Below the pieces are notes generated by a model. It made no database searches and was not told the DNA's origin. It was given only the letters and a program-made list of their open reading frames with translations. A stretch of DNA of 64,000 nt from Pollutimonas subterranea. GTDB taxonomy: Bacteria > Pseudomonadota > Gammaproteobacteria > Burkholderiales > Burkholderiaceae_B. Positions 1-8,144 of this stretch are shown in pieces (the first letter of the stretch is position 1; each line of letters starts with the position of its first letter). A program made the position numbers and the translations under genes. The stretch lies in assembly GCF_002849655.1 (NCBI RefSeq), contig NZ_PDNW01000020.1, forward strand, positions 1 through 64,000. The letters are read 5' to 3'.

Positions 1-127
1 GTTGGCTCCTATCGGGTATATTCCACCGGCAGAAGCTGAAGAAAATTATTATCGGCAACTGACTGAAAAGGTCGCTGTCGAGGTCTGACTTAAACCAACC
101 GGCCTCCACGAAAGCCGGGGCGCTTCA
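1..127 (+). mobile_element. Right end of an IS3-family insertion sequence, cut by the window edge
   Basis: The first 88 bases encode the last residues of an IS3-type transposase. About 40 bases later the sequence CCGGGGCGCTTCA ends at 127. Its reverse complement starts TGAAGCGCCCCGG, resembling the TGAACCGCCCC-type terminal inverted repeats of IS3-group elements, so I place the element's right end at 127. A short CCGGC/GCCGG stem-loop lies inside this end. The left part of the element is outside the window, so completeness cannot be judged. Element identity comes from family knowledge; the exact end is inferred. Confidence 0.65.
2..88 (+). CDS. IS3-family transposase OrfB, C-terminal end (partial)
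   Basis: An open frame enters from the left edge and stops with TGA at 86-88. The visible 28 residues contain IGYIPPAEAEENYY, a pattern typical of the extreme C-terminus of IS3-family OrfB, just after the integrase (DDE) core. The catalytic domain is outside the window. In IS3 elements OrfB is normally made by a -1 frameshift from OrfA and carries out strand transfer. Whether this copy is active cannot be told from the end alone. It sits beside an AT-rich, probably acquired patch. Confidence 0.7.
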   Translation: MAPIGYIPPAEAEENYYRQLTEKVAVEV

Positions 128-224
128 AATCTGTGCCAACGCTAGGAGTGGTGCGGGGAACGTGCGATTATTACGATATGGTCATCGGACATTACGCAGT
201 CCCGAAGGGCCGATAATAAAATTA

Positions 225-827
225 TCAGCGTAGACGCGGATTGGCATTGACTTCCTGTTTTAATTTTTCTGAAAGTTCGGTAGCTGCACGTCTTCCTGCA
301 AGGCCAAAATCAACCTTAAATTCCGAGAACTCCGCCGCACCACTGCTTATAACTCTAATACGTGAAATGATATTGCCAACTGCGTCCGTGACGTTCAAGG
401 CAAGTTCAATAGTGAACTGCGTTGGTGGCCACGTAGAAATCGATTGAGAGTTAGATGAGGTCGTAATTTCGGGAGCGAACACTAAAGAAATGTCGTTTTC
501 TTTAATAGTCATTACATCCGAGGGAGACTTGATTACGGAAACGTCCGCATACACAGCTCGGAGAGCATCACGGATGACCTTTTCAAGGTCACGATAAGGG
601 AAGTAGCTGACCTTATCACCGCCTCCCCCCTCAGTAGTAACTTGCTTGTTTCGGTCCGCGTCCGTCATCACATAAGCGACTTGTTTCGGTTGGATAGCGT
701 CATTAACGCGGGAGGGCGTCTCGAGAGGACTGATTACGATTGGATGAGCGCAGGCAACCAATAGGGCAGTCAAGCCAAGAGCTACGACCATCCGGGGTAG
801 CCTAAGTAGAGTTCCTTGAATCGTCAT
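225..827 (-). CDS. Predicted lipoprotein of unknown function (200 aa)
   Basis: The N-terminus has a basic stretch, a hydrophobic core at about residues 13-25 and a lipobox LVAC with Cys26, so the product is predicted to be exported and lipidated. The remainder is soluble and moderately charged; I do not recognise the family. The start ATG overlaps the stop of the upstream frame by four bases (ATGA), implying translational coupling. A small hairpin (GATAAT-AAA-ATTATC) covers the stop codon. Base composition is visibly more AT-rich than the housekeeping genes to the right, and an IS3 end lies about 100 bases downstream, which suggests horizontal acquisition. Function is unknown; the lipoprotein call is good. 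Confidence 0.7.
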   Translation of the reverse strand: MTIQGTLLRLPRMVVALGLTALLVACAHPIVISPLETPSRVNDAIQPKQVAYVMTDADRNKQVTTEGGGGDKVSYFPYRDLEKVIRDALRAVYADVSVIKSPSDVMTIKENDISLVFAPEITTSSNSQSISTWPPTQFTIELALNVTDAVGNIISRIRVISSGAAEFSEFKVDFGLAGRRAATELSEKLKQEVNANPRLR

Positions 828-1084
828 TTTTTCACCGCGTCAATGAATGCTGGCTCTTCGTATACTTTTTGTAGCAGGACGCGCACAAGGTTAGGATATT
901 CACTTTGTCCCTTCGGAATAGCCACTGCTCCGGCAAATGAACTTAATAGAAAGTAGAAAGGCTTTCGCCGTTTCGGGCCTTGATGTTTTTCTTGGTCGCC
1001 GCTTCTATAGCAGCTCAAAAACGAAACCCGACGCCCGCAAACCCGCATAAATTCTAGAAGTAATGTCGAGAACGCTCGCGACAC
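824..1084 (-). CDS. Small hypothetical protein, possibly the 3' remnant of a larger gene
   Basis: This 86-residue frame begins with GTG and ends with an ATGA overlap into the lipoprotein gene, the arrangement expected of two cotranscribed genes. The N-terminal half (rich in Arg, Cys and Ser) does not look like a natural protein start, whereas the last 30 residues look like ordinary coding sequence. A reasonable reading is that the front of a longer gene was lost by recombination near the tRNA and only the C-terminus survives. No strong ribosome-binding site is evident. It may not be expressed. Confidence 0.35.
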   Translation of the reverse strand: MSRAFSTLLLEFMRVCGRRVSFLSCYRSGDQEKHQGPKRRKPFYFLLSSFAGAVAIPKGQSEYPNLVRVLLQKVYEEPAFIDAVKK

Positions 1085-1167
1085 CTACAGAGAACAGAGA
1101 GCGACATTTACCGATTAATGGCTGAAAGTCTGGGCCGGCGAGCCCCGCCAGCCCGGGCGCTCCGAGC

Positions 1168-1200
1168 AAAAAAAATCCCAACCGATAGCGGTTAGGATTT
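1168..1200 (-). terminator. Rho-independent terminator of tRNA-Ala
   Basis: On the minus strand AAATCCTAACCG and CGGTTGGGATTT form a stem with a four-base loop and one mismatch, followed by a run of eight T. It lies seven bases beyond the tRNA 3' end, in the correct orientation. Confidence 0.85.
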
Positions 1201-1206
1201 GAATCT

Positions 1207-1282
1207 TGGTGGAGAAGAGGAGGATCGAACTCCCGACCTCTGCATTGCGAACGCAGCGCTCTCCCAGCTGAGCTACTCCCCC
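1207..1282 (-). tRNA. tRNA-Ala (anticodon CGC)
   Basis: Read on the minus strand, a 76-base cloverleaf folds with acceptor GGGGGAG/CTTCTCC (two G-U pairs), D stem GCTC/GAGC, anticodon stem CTGCG/TGCAG around loop TTCGCAA, T arm with GTTCGATCC, and an encoded CCA end. Positions 34-36 are CGC, which reads the Ala codon GCG. A terminator follows immediately. The tRNA forms the boundary between the acquired patch at 1-1084 and conserved genes to the right, a common place for island insertion, but I found no second copy of its 3' end nearby that would mark an attachment site. Confidence 0.93.
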
Positions 1283-1442
1283 GATACTGCACAGGAATTT
1301 TAGCATTGTGTCCTGATTGTTGGGTACGTACTTTCCCCATTTCATACGGAGTCGTGCTGCGGGAACAAGACCTGCTGGAAGCTTACTGGACGCAGCAAAA
1401 TACATCAACACGGGCAGGGCCCACCGGCTATCGGAGACGCAT

Positions 1443-1787
1443 ATGGGTATTTTCAATATTCTTCCCGGTTACGCTAGAACCCCCCCTGGACGCGAGCGTG
1501 TCATCTTGCGTCGTATGCCGCTTGTTTTTCTGGTGGGCACGCTGATTATTGGAATGCCATCGCTGGTCGTCAGGCTGTTTCATTGGCTGGGCATAGAGCA
1601 GTCGCCTACTCTCGTCACGACCATAGATGTCTATGCGTATAGCGCGTTTTCCTTTTTTTGGCCCGCTTGCGTCCTGGTAACCGTAGGCGCTTTCATTGTG
1701 AAGCTGATGAAAGGTCCGGCCTATGTGGCGGACGCCTATCCCCTTAATGATGCCGATGCGCCGCGCAAGCTGCCGCCCGACGACTAG
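1443..1787 (+). CDS. Small two-helix membrane protein of unknown function (114 aa)
   Basis: The frame is open from 1317, but the ATG at 1443 is preceded by GGAG at a good distance and gives a sensible protein, so I chose it. Two hydrophobic segments (about residues 26-46 and 66-88) are predicted membrane helices. The C-terminus is acidic and proline-rich (ends PPDD), probably cytoplasmic. I do not recognise a named domain. It lies about 80 bases upstream of argG on the same strand and could be cotranscribed, but nothing ties it to arginine synthesis. Confidence 0.7.
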   Translation: MGIFNILPGYARTPPGRERVILRRMPLVFLVGTLIIGMPSLVVRLFHWLGIEQSPTLVTTIDVYAYSAFSFFWPACVLVTVGAFIVKLMKGPAYVADAYPLNDADAPRKLPPDD

Positions 1788-1841
1788 CCTTTGGTCATGC
1801 AGTCCCAATAGGCATCAAGGATATAATGCCTGGTTAGCTGA

Positions 1842-3206
<1,365 letters not shown>

Positions 3207-3224
3207 CGCTTCAGGGCGCGAAAG

Positions 3225-3259
3225 AAAAAGGCACTGCTTGCTGGCGGTGCCTTTTTTTT
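3225..3259 (+). terminator. Bidirectional terminator between argG and argF
   Basis: AAAAAGGCACTG and CGGTGCCTTTTT pair across an eight-base loop. A run of T follows on the plus strand and the A run serves as T run on the minus strand, so it can end both convergent genes. Confidence 0.9.
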
Positions 3260-3267
3260 AAGACCAA

Positions 3268-4209
3268 TTACGCGATCTGGCCCAGCAACAGGAATTCCAT
3301 CAGGGCTTTCTGTACGTGCAGGCGGTTCTCGGCTTCGTCCCAGACGACGCTCTGGGGCCCGTCGATGACCTCGCCCGTGACTTCTTCGCCGCGGTGGGCC
3401 GGCAGGCAGTGCATGAAAATGGCGGACGGATCAGCCACGGCCATCATCTCGGCATCGACGCACCAGTCGGCAAACGCTTCGCGGCGTTCTTCATTTTCGG
3501 CCTCGTAGCCCATGCTGGTCCAGACGTCGGTGGTAACCAGGTGCGCGCCGCGGCACGCTTCCATGGGGTCTGCAAATTCCTGCAATACGGATGGGGCGGG
3601 GCTACCAATACGCTGGGCATCGAGCTGATAGCCGGCGGGTGCCGAGACATGGAGGTTGAAACCAAGGATTTCGGCCGCCTGGAGCCACGTGTAGGCCATG
3701 TTGTTGCCATCGCCTATCCATGCCACTGTTTTGCCCTCTATGGGCCCCTGGTGCTCGATAAACGTGAAAATATCGGCCAGGATCTGGCAGGGGTGGAACT
3801 CGTTGGTAAGCCCATTGATGACCGGTACCCTGGAGTGAGCCGCGAAGCGTTCGATGCGTGTCTGTTCGAACGTGCGGATCATGACGACATCGACCATGCG
3901 CGAGATGACGCGCGCGGTGTCCTCGATGGGTTCGGCACGGCCGAGCTGGGAGTCGCCAGTGGTAAGATGTATGACTGAACCGCCGAGTTGATACATGCCT
4001 GCTTCGAACGATACGCGTGTGCGCGTGCTGGCCTTTTCGAACACCATGGCCAGGTTGCGATCGTGAAGCGTGTGGTGTGGCTCGTAGCGCTTGAATTTGT
4101 TTTTAATTAAACGGGCGCGGTCCAGCACATACTGGATCTCGGTTCTAGATAGGTCGCGAAATTGCAGAAAATGCCGAAGTGGACCTGTTTGCGGTATGGC
4201 GCCAGACAT
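3268..4209 (-). CDS. argF: Ornithine carbamoyltransferase
   Basis: Catalyses carbamoyl phosphate plus ornithine to citrulline, the step that feeds ArgG next door. The carbamoyl-phosphate motif STRTR is at residues 61-65, and FHPCQ and HCLPAHRGEEV, the latter carrying the Cys of the ornithine site, are present. Length (313 aa) is normal for the anabolic trimeric enzyme. The gene is monocistronic, converges on argG, and is preceded by a dyad 21 bases upstream of the ATG that could regulate it. Confidence 0.97.
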   Translation of the reverse strand: MSGAIPQTGPLRHFLQFRDLSRTEIQYVLDRARLIKNKFKRYEPHHTLHDRNLAMVFEKASTRTRVSFEAGMYQLGGSVIHLTTGDSQLGRAEPIEDTARVISRMVDVVMIRTFEQTRIERFAAHSRVPVINGLTNEFHPCQILADIFTFIEHQGPIEGKTVAWIGDGNNMAYTWLQAAEILGFNLHVSAPAGYQLDAQRIGSPAPSVLQEFADPMEACRGAHLVTTDVWTSMGYEAENEERREAFADWCVDAEMMAVADPSAIFMHCLPAHRGEEVTGEVIDGPQSVVWDEAENRLHVQKALMEFLLLGQIA

Positions 4210-4229
4210 AATAAGCCTTCTTTAAAAGA

Positions 4230-4252
4230 GCCATCTTACCTTGCAAGATGGC
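4230..4252 (-). promoter_or_regulatory. Hairpin/dyad in the argF leader
   Basis: GCCATCTT and AAGATGGC form a perfect eight-base inverted repeat with a seven-base spacer, ending 21 bases before the argF start. It could be an operator or an RNA hairpin. It does not obviously match an E. coli ARG box, so the regulator is unknown. Confidence 0.45.
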
Positions 4253-4376
4253 CGACAGCAAAAACGGTTTGGCCACGCAGTGGCCAGAATATCTTCCAGG
4301 CGGCTATCATATACAATTCGCGGCGCAGGGAAAATTTGGTACACCTGAAATGGGTACGATTTGTCCGCGGAAGTCT

Positions 4377-4676
4377 ATGACACATCTTGTGCAGCAAATG
4401 TTTATTCACGGCCTCACTCTCGACGGCCAGCGGTTTCGCCCCAGCGACTGGGCAGAGCGTCTTGCCGGCGTCATGTCGCAGTTTCGTCCGGCCGGGTCTT
4501 ATGGTGGACCCAATACTTATTCACCCTATGTCGTGCCCATAGTGCTCGACGGTATTCGCTGCGTCGTGGTCGACAAGCGTCTGCGCGATCTTGAGCCGCT
4601 GGCATGGAAATTCGTTTGCGATTTCGCCAAGGACAACAACCTGAAGATATCCGAGCAGGACGTGCAGACGCCCTGA
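4377..4676 (+). CDS. DUF3579 family protein
   Basis: A 99-residue cytoplasmic protein with the hallmarks of DUF3579, a family found mainly in betaproteobacteria: FRPSDWAERL, then SPYVVPIVLDG, and WKFVCDFAKDNNL near the C-terminus. The frame is open further upstream (from 4248), but the ATG at 4377 has GGAAG just before it and fits the family's usual N-terminus. It is divergent from argF, a neighbourhood this family often keeps. Function has not been established to my knowledge. Confidence 0.88.
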   Translation: MTHLVQQMFIHGLTLDGQRFRPSDWAERLAGVMSQFRPAGSYGGPNTYSPYVVPIVLDGIRCVVVDKRLRDLEPLAWKFVCDFAKDNNLKISEQDVQTP

Positions 4677-4688
4677 TCGCAGCTACGC

Positions 4689-5846
4689 TTACTCTTCTTT
4701 TCGTTCCATGATCAGTTCTACGCGGCGGTTGCTTGCACGTCCCTCGGGGGTGGCGTTGTCCGCCAGCGGCTCCGTGTCCGCGTTGCCGACAGCGCGCAGG
4801 CGGGTGCTGGCCACGCCATTTGCTTCGAGGTAGCGCACCACGCTGCCGGCGCGCGCACCAGACAGTTCCCAATTTGACGGATAGCGGCGATTGCGCAGCA
4901 TGGGCACTGAGTCGGTGTGGCCCGCCACGGTGAGCCTATGATCGACGCTATTGAATACGGGTATCAGGCGCTTTAGAACGGCAAGTCCCGGCACGCTAAG
5001 GTCCGCTTCACCTGAACCGAACAGTATTTCGCTATTGATGCGAAAACTCACGGATCGCTCATTGACGATGATGTCTATGTCATCGCCCAGCTCGCCCACT
5101 GGCAGGCCCGCCAACATGTCCTGCCTGGAAGTGGCTGGCGCTGGAGCCGCAGGCGCGGGAAGAGCCGGGGCAGGTTCAGTTCGCGTCGGCGCGTTCGGCG
5201 TCGGATCAATCGGAGCAGGGTCGCCCGGAGTAGGGTCGATCCGAGTAGGCTCAATGGCCGCTGGATCGACTGAAGACGGTTTGGTTGGTCCGGTATCGAC
5301 GGTAGCTGTATCGGCGGTAGGGGAGTTCACCACGCGTTCGTCGATATCGTTGCTTGGCAATGCCAAGTAAGCACTGGGCTCGTGGTGATGGTGCAGGCCT
5401 ACTTCAGGCAGCAAGCCGTTGTTTGCGGGTAAAAGCCCTATACCCGACCGCAAGGGGCCGAGGTCGATCTCCGGCAAGCCGTCCAGGGCAGGTGCTGCAG
5501 CAACCCGTGACACGGGAACGGTACTGCCGCCTGTCGCTTCCCTGAAGCCGTCCAGCGCACTCTTGCCGGCGAACGACAGCATTACCACCAGAAGCACCAG
5601 CAGCAGGGTCATCACATCCAGATAGGTGGTGTACCAGCCCTCATCCTCTTGAATGTGGGTGGGCTTGATGTGCCACTGTTTGCTGCTTGCCTTTTTGCGT
5701 GCCTGAGCATTGGCCTTGCGCGCCGCCGCGAGTTCGGATTCCAGCTCTCGCTGGCGCGCGGCCAGCTGCGCCAAGGGGTTGCCGGCCCGGGTTGGTGGGC
5801 TGCCGCCGTCGCGCATGGAAGACATGGCGTTCCTAATGTTTGCCAT
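4689..5846 (-). CDS. MotB-like stator protein with OmpA-type peptidoglycan-binding domain
   Basis: The order of parts is that of MotB: a charged N-terminal cytoplasmic segment (residues 1-70, Ala/Glu/Arg-rich and probably helical), one membrane helix at about 73-93 that begins TTYLDVMT with the proton-binding-type Asp77, a long linker, and an OmpA/MotB domain at about 275-380 with the GHTDS and NRRVEL signatures that bind peptidoglycan. The linker holds four consecutive His at about 152-155 and a proline-rich low-complexity run at about 185-240 made of DPTP/EPTR-like units, longer than in typical flagellar MotB. It lies 11 bases downstream of the MotA-like gene. No flagellar genes are in view, so substrate and role are open. 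Confidence 0.88.
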   Translation of the reverse strand: MANIRNAMSSMRDGGSPPTRAGNPLAQLAARQRELESELAAARKANAQARKKASSKQWHIKPTHIQEDEGWYTTYLDVMTLLLVLLVVMLSFAGKSALDGFREATGGSTVPVSRVAAAPALDGLPEIDLGPLRSGIGLLPANNGLLPEVGLHHHHEPSAYLALPSNDIDERVVNSPTADTATVDTGPTKPSSVDPAAIEPTRIDPTPGDPAPIDPTPNAPTRTEPAPALPAPAAPAPATSRQDMLAGLPVGELGDDIDIIVNERSVSFRINSEILFGSGEADLSVPGLAVLKRLIPVFNSVDHRLTVAGHTDSVPMLRNRRYPSNWELSGARAGSVVRYLEANGVASTRLRAVGNADTEPLADNATPEGRASNRRVELIMERKEE

Positions 5847-5857
5847 AAAACTGCCTG

Positions 5858-6682
5858 TCAGGCCTCAGCCTCAGCCTCAGCCTCGGCGCCGGCTTGCGGG
5901 CGGCGGCTGCTGCCATCATTGATCTCGTCCTGGTAATCGATCATGAAGGAGTTGAGCGTTTCCCGCATAAGGTTGGGACTGCGCTTCTGGCACATCATTG
6001 AGATGCCTTGCAGCACCATGTTCATGACTTCCACGCGTTGTTCAGTACGCCGCTCTAGCTTTACCGCTACTGGCTTGAACAAGAGGTTGGCAAGCAGCAC
6101 GCCGTAAAACGTCGTCATGAGGGCCAGCGCCATATGCTGGCCTATGGACGTTATGTCGCCATCGCCCAGCAGGAACAGCAGATTGACCAGGCCGATGAGC
6201 GTGCCGATCATGCCGAAGGCGGGCGAGTAATTGGCCATCACGCGAAACAGCTGCGCTTCGGCGTGTTCCTTGGCGCGCAGTCGTGAAATTCGCCATTGCA
6301 GCAGATCCAGAATGTCTTCTTCCGGCGTCATGTCGATAACAAGCTGGACGCCTGTTTTCAGGAACGGATTCGATACCGACTCAAGCGCCTCTTCCACTGC
6401 CCGGATGTTTCCCGTCATCCAGATCCGCGAGATGGCCACTAGGTCTTCGATATCGTGTGCCGTATACAGGCGCTCATTGCGAAGTACCGTGCGTATCAGG
6501 CCAAAGATACGCACCACTTCGCGCAATGGATAGCTGATGAAGGTGGCGGCCATTGTCCCAACCAGCACAATTGCCAGGCTGGGGACGTCTAGAAACAGGG
6601 CCGGGTCTTCCGCAGAAAAGAACAGTACGACGCCAAGCAGTAGAACGCTGGCGACGATGCCTATTAGGGTGGAGGGATTCAT
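5858..6682 (-). CDS. MotA/TolQ-type proton channel protein
   Basis: Four predicted membrane helices (two near residues 3-55 and two near 150-200) flank a large cytoplasmic domain, the MotA layout. The motif YSPAFGMIGTLIGLV around the third helix contains the conserved proline that faces the MotB aspartate. Its partner is encoded 11 bases downstream, so the two should form an inner-membrane ion-driven stator. The C-terminus is a run of Ala-Glu encoded by a hexanucleotide repeat. Separation from flagellar genes leaves three options: a relocated flagellar stator, a gliding or surface motor, or an envelope-energising complex. Confidence 0.88.
   Translation of the reverse strand: MNPSTLIGIVASVLLLGVVLFFSAEDPALFLDVPSLAIVLVGTMAATFISYPLREVVRIFGLIRTVLRNERLYTAHDIEDLVAISRIWMTGNIRAVEEALESVSNPFLKTGVQLVIDMTPEEDILDLLQWRISRLRAKEHAEAQLFRVMANYSPAFGMIGTLIGLVNLLFLLGDGDITSIGQHMALALMTTFYGVLLANLLFKPVAVKLERRTEQRVEVMNMVLQGISMMCQKRSPNLMRETLNSFMIDYQDEINDGSSRRPQAGAEAEAEAEA
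5862..5885 (-). repeat. Hexanucleotide tandem repeat at the end of the MotA-like gene
   Basis: Three copies of GCCTCA and a fourth GCCTCG stand head to tail (plus-strand reading), encoding alternating Ala-Glu immediately before the stop. The six-base unit keeps frame, so copy-number change would only lengthen or shorten the tail. Confidence 0.85.
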
Positions 6683-6704
6683 GGGGCAGGGATTCTATGC
6701 GTAA

Positions 6705-7664
6705 TTACAGCGGCGGTATGGGCGTAATGACTTCGCCGGTTTTTGCGAACGCTTCCGCGTTGTCCGCTACAAGGTCGGACATGGCTTTGCGCGTTTCGTT
6801 CGTGGCGCTTGCGACATGAGGCACAATGACCACGTTGTCCAGGGACTTCAACGCATCGGGTACGGTGGGCTCTGATTCGTAGACATCCAGGCCGGCGCCG
6901 CCCAGTTCGCCGCTGACCAGGGCGTTGACCATGGCTGTTTCGTCAACCACGGTACCGCGCGCAATGTTGATGAGGATGCCATCGGGCCCCAACGCCTTGA
7001 TGACCTCTTCGTTGACCAGGTGCCGCGTTTCCGGACCACCTACTGTGGCAATGACAAGAAAATCCGCCCAGGCGGCCAATTGCACCAGAGAGGGCTCGTA
7101 GGCCAGGCCGACGTCGGCGCGCTGGCGACGGTTATGGTAGCGGATCTCCATGTCGAAGCCTTTCGCGCGCTGGGCAATGGCCATGCCGATGCGGCCCAGG
7201 CCGACAATACCGATTTTTTTGTGGCTGACTTTAACGGCCAGTGGAAACTTGGCCTCGGTGCCCCATAGGTTGCCTCGCACATAACGTTCCGCGTGGCCGA
7301 GCTTCCGGGCGGTGGCAAGCAGCAAGCCCAATGCAAGGTCTGCCACGCAGTCGTTCAGGACCTCGGGCGTGTTGCTGACCTGTATGCTTTTCTGTTGCGC
7401 ATGCTTGACGTCGATGGCGTCGTAGCCGACGCCGTGGCTGCAGATGGCGCGTAAATTGGGCAGCTTGTCGATGAGCGCGGCCGAGGTGGGCGTCATGGCG
7501 CTGGTAACGAGCGCAACGACTTCATTCCGGCGTGCCGCGATGACGGCATCAGGGTCTTGCGCTTTCCACAACTCGATGAGGTCGAAGTGTTGCGCCAGCC
7601 GCTGCTGGGCTTCGGGAAAGGGAAGGGCGAACAATTGCAGCAAAACAGGTGTAGCGGTCGTCAT
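6705..7664 (-). CDS. D-isomer-specific 2-hydroxyacid dehydrogenase (hydroxypyruvate/glyoxylate reductase type)
   Basis: NAD(P)-dependent reduction of a 2-oxoacid such as hydroxypyruvate or glyoxylate. The nucleotide-binding GLGRIG is at residues 155-160, with the catalytic set Arg236 (NIARG), Glu265 (ESEP) and His283 (VPH). A GVGYDAID segment at about 78-85 marks the substrate domain. Length (319 aa) is normal. The cofactor loop HNRRQR after the second strand carries several Arg, which hints at NADPH preference; this is inference. It lies upstream of the MotA-like gene on the same strand with a 22-base gap. The exact substrate cannot be fixed from sequence. Confidence 0.88.
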   Translation of the reverse strand: MTTATPVLLQLFALPFPEAQQRLAQHFDLIELWKAQDPDAVIAARRNEVVALVTSAMTPTSAALIDKLPNLRAICSHGVGYDAIDVKHAQQKSIQVSNTPEVLNDCVADLALGLLLATARKLGHAERYVRGNLWGTEAKFPLAVKVSHKKIGIVGLGRIGMAIAQRAKGFDMEIRYHNRRQRADVGLAYEPSLVQLAAWADFLVIATVGGPETRHLVNEEVIKALGPDGILINIARGTVVDETAMVNALVSGELGGAGLDVYESEPTVPDALKSLDNVVIVPHVASATNETRKAMSDLVADNAEAFAKTGEVITPIPPL

Positions 7665-7725
7665 TAATGCCTCGTGCGTCGGTTTATTGAATTTTTGCTA
7701 TGCCGAACTATACCGCAGGCGACCA

Positions 7726-7756
7726 CAAAGAAAAACGGGACGCTGATGCGTCCCGT
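7726..7756 (-). terminator. Rho-independent terminator of rpsT
   Basis: ACGGGACGC and GCGTCCCGT form a perfect nine-base stem with a four-base loop. On the minus strand it is followed by a T-rich tract. It lies about 55 bases past the rpsT stop. Confidence 0.88.
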
Positions 7757-7809
7757 CATAACCGAGCCCTGGCTCGAGTCCTGCTTTGCCAGTTAAACCA
7801 TTACAGCAA

Positions 7810-8073
7810 TCAGGCTAATGCCTTGACCGCAGCAGCAAGACGGCTCTTGTGGCGAGCGGCCTTGTTTTTATGAATGATGTTCTTGTCGGCAACGCGATCG
7901 ATGATGCTTGTCGTTTTCTGGAAGACTTCGGCAGCGGTTGCTTTGTCGCCAGCATCGATAGCTTGACGCACGCGCTTGATGGACGTGCGAAGCATTGAAC
8001 GCAGGCTGGCGTTGTGTTTGTTGCGCTCAATCGATTGACGAGCACGTTTACGAGCTTGGGCGGTATTGGCCAT
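7810..8073 (-). CDS. rpsT: 30S ribosomal protein S20
   Basis: An 87-residue, strongly basic protein with the S20 pattern: [13 protein letters not shown] at the start, the [12 protein letters not shown] segment, and [10 protein letters not shown] near the end. It binds the 5' domain of 16S rRNA during 30S assembly. In many proteobacteria S20 represses its own translation; no special leader structure is evident here. It stands alone between murJ upstream and its own terminator. Confidence 0.97.
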   Translation of the reverse strand: MANTAQARKRARQSIERNKHNASLRSMLRTSIKRVRQAIDAGDKATAAEVFQKTTSIIDRVADKNIIHKNKAARHKSRLAAAVKALA

Positions 8074-8144
8074 AGTGGTGCGTATCCGTTTTATTAGATC
8101 TGACTGATCTGCTAGGTTTATTTGGCAAAGACGGCTATTCTATA

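Noticed and set aside
1207-1282. Use of tRNA-Ala as a phage or island attachment site
   Set aside because: I could not find a direct repeat of its 3' end or an integrase gene inside the window, so no attachment-site feature is reported.
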